This document shows positions 57,902-64,000 of a DNA stretch of 64,000 nt, piece by piece. The stretch is from Cheiracanthium punctorium. Taxonomy: Eukaryota; Arthropoda; Arachnida; Araneae; Cheiracanthiidae. The first letter of the stretch is position 1. Each line of letters starts with the position of its first letter. The notes beneath the pieces were generated by a model. It made no database searches, was not told the origin of the DNA, and saw only the letters and a list, made by a program, of their open reading frames with translations. The stretch covers positions 1,054,001 to 1,118,000 of the forward strand of contig JAWZYV010013274.1 in the NCBI GenBank assembly GCA_038373885.1, in the 5' to 3' direction. The position numbers were made by a program, and so were the translations under genes.

Positions 57902-58183
57902 AGTGGTACCCAAGAAGTGGGCGCAGGGCGTTTTCAGGGCACGCGGAAAAAAAAAAAAAAACAGGCAAAGGGTAAGTGATAATACATGCTCTAACAATCA
58001 TATTTATTTACATTTTTTCTCTAAAACATATCTATTTTCGCTTAAAATGTTAATTCAGACTTTAGCGGTAACATCATTTTGTAGAAAACACGACTAAATA
58101 TTTTAAGTTGAAGAATAAATCCGTTGTTGGAGGGGGGGGGGGGGGAGGGGGGACACACAATGTAAAAAGGCTGGGAACCGCTG
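57902..58183. mobile_element. hAT-like MITE
   Basis: A 282-bp insertion with perfect 8-bp TSD AATTAGTG (57894-57901 and 58184-58191). The left end is TAGTGGTACCCAAGAAG and the right, read inward, CAGCGGTTCCCAGCC, the 'CAGTGGTTCCCAACC' type of hAT terminus. A run near the left, a long G run near the right. It lies at the end of the 86-bp tandem repeat. Confidence 0.8.
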
Positions 58184-58191
58184 AATTAGTG

Positions 58192-59830
58192 CAATGAGAA
58201 ATTCATAGATTAGGGAGACTGAAAAAAAATGTTCTTTCGTAAATCAATATTTCTCCCAATTCTTAACTACAGAACTATTGTAGTTAATAATACTAAATTT
58301 GGTGCATGAGTTTTTTAACATAAGTGCCAGATTAGACAGCATTTTCCAAAATTCGTAACATATCGGGGTATGGATCTAAAACTTTTTTTTTTAACATACC
58401 CCGCGTGGTCTTAAAAGAAAAAGACATATTGATAAAATTCTTGCTGTAAAATACAAGGCTCACAAACACATAAAAATAAATTTCACGGCATTTTGAAATT
58501 TGTCATCCAAGGAAGGTTCATGTGAAAAAAAGAGGGAGGGTGGCCAGAAAACGAAAAATATTTCCTATAAAATTGTTGCTTTAAAATGTAACAAATACGA
58601 GAATCCTTGTTCAGGCTGAACTTTCTTGCAGTTAAAAACATTCTTGAAAATTTGTTTGAAGTTAACAAAAAATTTTAAAAAAAAAAGGCATTTCTTTCCT
58701 ATCCCCTAATATTAATAATAGATTAGAGATCTCAAGAGCTCAGCTTGGCCCAAGGACTATTGTTGCAGCAAGATTTATTTAACCACGGAACGGTCTAGGT
58801 TAGCACGCTTTCTTAAAACAAGGCCCGACACAAGTCTCTGCGATTTCAAGAACAAGCCCTATATATACTCGTTTACATGCACTGTTATAAAAAGTTACTG
58901 AAATAAACGGTCATTGTCTGGCACCAATGCTGCCGGCCATTTCCGGTGTCGGAGAAAACGGTTAATTTCCGTTCACATGTTATCTTACAAAACGGTTTCT
59001 CTCCGCTATTTTCAGTCACAGAATCAGTTTTTTTTTTCCGATATTTTCAGGCAGATATTTTCTTTTTTTCCCCTATTAGAGAAAAGTATTTTTCTTTTTC
59101 CCTATATCCCAAAGAAGAATTTTAAGCATTACTTAAAGTTATGGAATCAGGTTTCCTATCACACTTGAAAGATATTATGCCTTATTTTCTAATAAGCTAC
59201 ATTATTGAACAAAACCGGATACCTACATATTTCCAAAAAATAATTTATTTACCCTAGAATATTGTTTTTATACATTAAAAAATAGTCATTTTTGAAACCA
59301 ATGTTCTAATTCATTTAAATACATTGTAATACATTCAAATAGAAATTGAAGCACTTTATTCATGTATTTATTTTACACGTGAGAAAAATCTGTCCTAGTC
59401 CAACTTTTTCATATAGCATTCATGCTATTTTTTTCTTATAGCTATGGTCGTACCCCCAGGTCACGTAAAGCGACTTCTTTTGTCAGGTGACCTGCAGAAA
59501 CCTAGCTATTTTTGTTTTTTTTCTTTAAATTGAAATGTGAGTACGGTGGTACTTGATAATGGAGTACTCCATTTCAATCTTACACTCCATCTCCACTTCA
59601 TTGCATGGGATCGAACAATTAGGCTTACGCCCACGTGATCTTACTTGGCTGGTCCTCCCACTTCTCTCTAGCTTTGACAGCTCTGTTTTATACAATTTCT
59701 TGCCTCTGGATTATCAATTTTTATTTCATGTTTTCGGTTTTTCAGTACCTTTTTGTTATCATGTGCTACTACTTAATGTTTTACTTGGGATTCCATATTA
59801 CGTAAGTTTAGCTATTTTATATTATATATG

Positions 59831-59869
<39 letters not shown>

Positions 59870-61105
59870 CGGTAGATGGATACACAATGTTAACAAAGTT
59901 TCTACGCATTCTCAGGTGTTAAAATATAGAATTAGTTTTTTGTAACTGCACTACCAGCTTCAATAATAATTTTTTTCGGGGGGGGGGGGGAGGGTGGTAA
60001 ACCACCAGAGTTGTTTTAAAAAAGTGTACATACATGTGCATATAATGTTGTAAATAGTGCACAGATAAAAATATGTTTGAATTATTCGTTTTCTTCATTT
60101 TTTATTATTAGAGCTGTAATCTATGATTATTAGCCCGAGAAAATAAATTTTGAATCAAGGCAAATACATTACATATATCTTAATACACTATACAATTATT
60201 TTTTTAAATAAATAGAATATAATTTCACTACAGTCTCTAGTTATAAAACGAATTCACGGTATAGTCAGAACACAGGTATGCAATCATGGTTAAACCAGCT
60301 GTGAGATATAATTAAAGCAGCAACCAAATTTATTTACATGAAAACGGTAAAATAGTATACTTACAGTTCACATGTTTGACTGGAGGTATCATAACTTACA
60401 ACAGCTACGAGATTTTTATAATCCAATCGTAAGAAACTATGTCCATTAAAGCAAAATATTTACCGAAAGCATCCCCTCCATATTTAGGTTGAATTTATTT
60501 CACAACTCTGATTATGAAAAAGATGCATTTGGTATTCGGATATAAAATAAAATTAACACAAGCGAATGCACCGAGAAGTAAGCTTCGTCGTGTCCACTGC
60601 CTTAATGTAGCACCCACAGCAAAAGGACTTAGCATCGAGTAAAATAATATACTCCAATTTTCTGCAGTTGGCTGTTACTTGGCTAATGCGACGATATTTT
60701 TGTACGTTTAAGGGATCTTAACTCCAACTTGAACTGCAGGCAGAATGAGCAATGAACACCTTGCATTCAAAATCGCTAAAATCAACTTTGTGGGTATTAT
60801 TTTGATTACGAGCGGAAGTGACTCGGAGACATTTCACTAGTCCAAGCTCACAGGTACCAGAAAGAGAACGGAAAATGCCCTTTTAGAACTAGACTTCAGA
60901 AGATTCACAGATAATTTTCGTTAAAAAACAGCAAAAAATCCTGTATTCACCAATAAGCGAGATTGTCCCATGAAAACCAGGTTCATATTGTCTGTGAGAT
61001 TCAGATTTTTTAAAACAGTGTGCGTTTCATAAACACTTAATATTTAATATTAGTAGGTAGACTGTGGGGAAAAAAGAAAACCCACCTAATTTTTTTGATA
61101 TTGGC
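58192..61105. other. Stretch without a recognisable gene
   Basis: AT-rich to mixed. The open frame at 59553-59945 is hydrophobic by composition and ends by reading through the TA/TG microsatellite; no family is recognised. A G run lies at 59979. No paired termini seen. Confidence 0.45.
59823..59868. repeat. Compound TA/TG microsatellite
   Basis: An alternating TA run passing into a TG run. Simple repeat, likely length-polymorphic. Confidence 0.9.
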
Positions 61106-61741
61106 TCACTTAAATTTGAATCCGTGAAAAATTTCACCTATTTGTGGTTCTGAGATCAACAATCAAAATGATATTAACCCTGAAATCAGGAAAAGGATTA
61201 TTGCCGCAAATCGCTGTTTCTTTGGTTTAAGACCTTTTTTAAAATCCCATCTAATAAAGAGAAGAACAAAAATTCTGTTGCAGAAGGTGTTAATAAGATC
61301 AGTTTTAACCTATGCCTCAGAAACATGGACTATTTAACGACGACGGAGGAAAAAGCACTGGCAATCTTCGAAAAAAAGGTTATAAGAACTATTTTTGGTG
61401 CTGTTTAAGAAAATAATACTTGGAGGAAAAGATATAACTTTGAAATCTATAAAGATGACGACATTATTAAATACATAAAACTGAATAGAATGAAATGGGC
61501 AGGTCACCTTCTGAGAATGAGTGCTGAGAGAACTGCTCTTAAGGTCTTCAATGCCACTCCTTTTTGTAAAAGACCTAGAGGAAGACCTAAGAAAAGATGG
61601 AGGGACAGCCTGGATGAGGATTTTGCCAAACTGAAAATAAGAAACTGGAGGTCCATTGCAGAGAAGAGGGTAGAATGGGAAAGACTTCTGAAGAAGGCCA
61701 GCGCCCACAAGGTGCTGTCGTGTTGATGTTGATGATGATGA
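61106..61741 (+). pseudogene. 3' end of a LINE reverse-transcriptase ORF
   Basis: Plus-strand C-terminal part of a non-LTR retrotransposon polyprotein, downstream of the reverse-transcriptase catalytic domain. It reads in pieces: KFESVKNFTYL, then NNQNDINPEIRKRIIAANRC, FFGLRPFLKSHLI, RSVLTYASETWT, EKALAIFEKKVIRTIFGA, DDDIIKYIKLNRMKWAGHLLRM and RPRGRPKKRWRDSLDEDF, ending in a stop near 61726. At least three frameshifts or stops separate the pieces. The end is followed directly by a GTTGATGTTGATGATGATGAT simple repeat; RTE-clade LINEs typically end in short repeats of this kind rather than poly-A, so RTE is my best guess. The upstream endonuclease and catalytic RT are missing (5' truncation). 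Confidence 0.85.
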
Positions 61742-62877
61742 TTAGTTGGTAGAAGTTACCTTATTAATAAAAAAAGAAAAAAACCTAGATGTAACAACTC
61801 CGGGTTGTACCATCCCAAAACAAAACTTTAATCAGTAAAGCAATGAAAATTTTATGCTAAAAAAACACGTTAGTGTACGTTGGTGTGATCCACACAACAG
61901 GAATAGGTAGAACAAGCGTCCAATTGTATTTTTCTGAGGAAAGTTAAGCTAAGATAACAGCATCGTAGGGAAAGAAAATAAATGATTTTGGGTGTTTATC
62001 GCCAGCTTTTTAGAAAATCAAGTATCCTCCCTTCCCTTTAAAAAAAAAAAGGGATGAGAGGTAAAAAATGAAATAGCTTTTGCAATAAACCTAATACATT
62101 TTTCTCACTTCCACCTATCATTTATCCCAACTGTACCTCAACAGTTTACCAGGACAAATTCTGCTGATCTAATTCTTTGGGAAAATAGCATATTTTTTAA
62201 CTTACCACTTATTTACAAATTCTTTTCTATCAACTCCCACACTGTCTTCTTCATATATATCTTTTCTGTAGTCTTAAAAATTTGTCATACAGAAAAGAAC
62301 ATGTTTCACTTCTGAAAAGAAAACTTCTACATCAAACTGTGACAGCACCGATATGATTGTTTTCATTTTTATCTGGACTAATACAAAGTCCTATTGACTA
62401 TCATGAGAGGGAAAACAAACTAAAACAGAAAAGTTCTACTACAGTCATTCAGGGTAACTTTGAACCATAGGGGGTAACTTTGTACCACCTCCAAGTTTTC
62501 AGTATGTTTGGTTTTACAGAGCTACTCATGGACCACTGCTGCACTCTGTTAACAGGATTGGGAAACTGGTTTTCTGCTCTGTATTTTAGAAAAAAATTGC
62601 AACATAGTACATAGTTAATATTGTCATTCAGCTGTTCTTCTGAAATGCTTTTTGCAAGCTCCATTCTAATGCTGGTTTAAAGTTGCTGGTAATCAATTAA
62701 TTTTTGCAAGCAAGTATCAATTTATCAGATAGATTTTTTTCTTAGAATGATGAATTTGTTAATGTTTAATGATTATTTATTAACTAACCTTTAGTAAAAG
62801 GCAAAGAACATAGGCATTATCATTTTACTACATGATTCAGTGCAACTTTGAGCCGGTTCAAAGTTAGGCTTATGAGC
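61742..62877. other. Stretch possibly belonging to the Tigger-like element downstream
   Basis: AT-rich. Phrases such as GGGTAACTTTGAACCATA, GGGTAACTTTGTACCACC (62452-62490) and GTGCAACTTTGAGCCGG (62840-62858) recur with variation, as in the non-coding part of a transposon. No coding was recognised before about 62878. Confidence 0.35.
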
Positions 62878-63903
62878 AGTGTGTACTGTATACAATGCAC
62901 GGGTATTCATCCATTTAATAAACATGCCCAGGGGCGTAGCCAGATATTTTTCATGGAGGGGTTACGACTACTACAACTCATATGTATGTATACGTGTGCG
63001 TGATAATGTAGTGAAAAATATGCATTTTGTATGGCAAAAAATTTCTCATGGGGGGGTTATGATCCCCCTAACCCCCCACTTGGCTACGCCCCTGAACATG
63101 CCGTATTACAGAATCTTCCCTCATATGCAAAATCAGATGAAATAACAGAAAATATTGGGAGTGAATTTAAGAAGTATTAGAAAACCTTAGAAACAATGAT
63201 TTAGCAGTCATTCATCATGCAAAAACATTCTGCCTCCCTGTAATTCCTGGAAAAAGCATTTCAGTTGAGGAAGTGGAAAAAATTTATGAAGATAAAGCAA
63301 TATCAATCAGAGTCACAACAACAAAATAGTAAAGGAAGAGGTGGAGCAAGAACAGGAGGGGGTCGTCCAAAGTCATCTACCATACAAACTCATGGGAGAC
63401 AACTAAATAAAAGTCCTGAACTAGATGGCACCATATGCACTACGACATCATTTTTAGAAGAGATGAAAGCCGAAAAAATGTTGAACTATGGAGATTTGAC
63501 AGGAGTTTCTACTCCTGAAATTGATGTGGAGAATATTGAAGAACCATAGACTGTTCAAGTGGTAGCTGTTGAACATATTAGTGAGGCAGGAAGTGCACAC
63601 GCAGAATATGTAAGTGTTGCACCTTTGTGTTCTGACTTATACAAAGTTGACGACTATGTCATTGTTCAGTATGACGGAGAAATGTACCCATGGCAAATTA
63701 TTGACTTAAAGGACAGTATGTTCTTGGTGAGTTGTATGCAAAAGTCTAGTGCATATTGGAAATGGCGACAGATCAATGATGATCTGTGGTATGAAAAATT
63801 TGACGTGTTTAAAAAAATATCTCCTGAAAACATAACTCCGGCTAGTAGTCAAGGAGTTTTCCAGATCAAAGATTCCTTGTCTGGAGCAAAACTGTTAAGC
63901 TAG
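62878..63903 (+). pseudogene. Tigger/jerky-type DDE transposase, C-terminal fragment
   Basis: Plus strand. It starts with TGIHPFNKHA (62899-62928), the 'TGIYPFN..AV' block found near the C-terminus of pogo/Tigger/jerky (DDE_1, CENP-B-related) transposases. A hAT MITE (62929-63094) interrupts it; reading resumes in frame at VLQNLPSYAKSDEI, then NNDLAVIHHAKTFCLPVIPG. Near 63290 the frame shifts to a basic GRGGARTGGGRPKSS linker. A TAG (63547-63549) precedes a last segment with YKVDDYVIVQYDGEMYPWQI and YWKWRQINDDLWYEKFDV, ending in TAG at 63901-63903. That last part resembles the 'W-W-P' Trp-rich tail domain of many unnamed invertebrate transposon proteins. The DDE core is absent. The family call is by motif only. 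Confidence 0.6.
62929..63094. mobile_element. hAT-like MITE, CAGGSGCGTAGCC family, inside a transposase gene
   Basis: A 166-bp copy with perfect 8-bp TSD AACATGCC (62921-62928 and 63095-63102). The left end is CAGGGGCGTAGCCAGATATT and the right, read inward, CAGGGGCGTAGCCAAG. The internal GGGGGGTTATGATCCCCC stretch is a hairpin. Without the insert and one TSD the host reading frame is continuous. Confidence 0.88.
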
Positions 63904-64000
63904 GGAATGCCAAAGTATAAATTTTATGATATTTGTAAGTTGTTTTTATTTTGTCCTACTTTTTTTTTTTTTTTTGAGAGTCTAATATGTGTATGTATGT

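Noticed and set aside
59553..59945. Open frame of 130 codons, hydrophobic
   Set aside because: Hydrophobicity comes from T-rich composition and the C-terminal part is a translated TA/TG microsatellite.

Overview
The window looks like a gene-poor, AT-rich piece of a metazoan nuclear genome, most plausibly an arthropod and possibly a chelicerate such as a spider. Evidence for this is the single split gene with GT..AG introns that matches an animal protein family, tRNA-derived SINEs, dense DNA-transposon debris with readable target-site duplications (TSDs), long homopolymer tracts, and no operon-like gene packing. The species assignment is inference only.

One intact cellular gene can be supported: a five-exon NUDT14 (UDP-sugar diphosphatase, Nudix family) on the minus strand, 25560-42844. 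Its exons join in phase to a 214-residue protein. Its four introns and its upstream flank hold many transposons.

Layout. 1-14.7 kb: no cellular gene; SINE copies, a TTAA-flanked piggyBac-like element at 5.3 kb, a broken Tc1 transposase at 10-11 kb that may sit inside a piggyBac-like relic, and small hAT and mariner MITEs at 12.7-13.3 kb. 14.7-25.2 kb: a 155-bp tandem-unit repeat, hAT MITEs of the CAGGGGCGTAGCC type, SINEs, and two larger hAT relics, one with another hAT nested inside. 25.5-42.8 kb: NUDT14; intron 4 carries a truncated Ty3/gypsy gag-pol, which is split by a piggyBac-like element, which holds a 224-bp palindrome. 43.2-45.7 kb: a hAT relic containing a Tigger/pogo-like relic containing three SINE copies, starting about 350 bp upstream of the NUDT14 start codon. 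47-58 kb: a large field of degenerate tandem arrays (about 150, 125, 155 and 86 bp periods) cut by a solo LTR, a second LTR relic and several MITEs. 58-61 kb: nothing recognised apart from a microsatellite. 61.1-61.7 kb: the 3' end of a LINE. 62.9-63.9 kb: a C-terminal fragment of a Tigger/jerky-type transposase split by a hAT MITE.

The main result is a stack of nested insertions whose order can be read from TSDs, plus several related but apparently unnamed tandem-unit mobile repeats. I found no convincing new enzymatic or defence system. Element names rest on termini, TSD lengths and protein motifs seen by eye; no database search was run.
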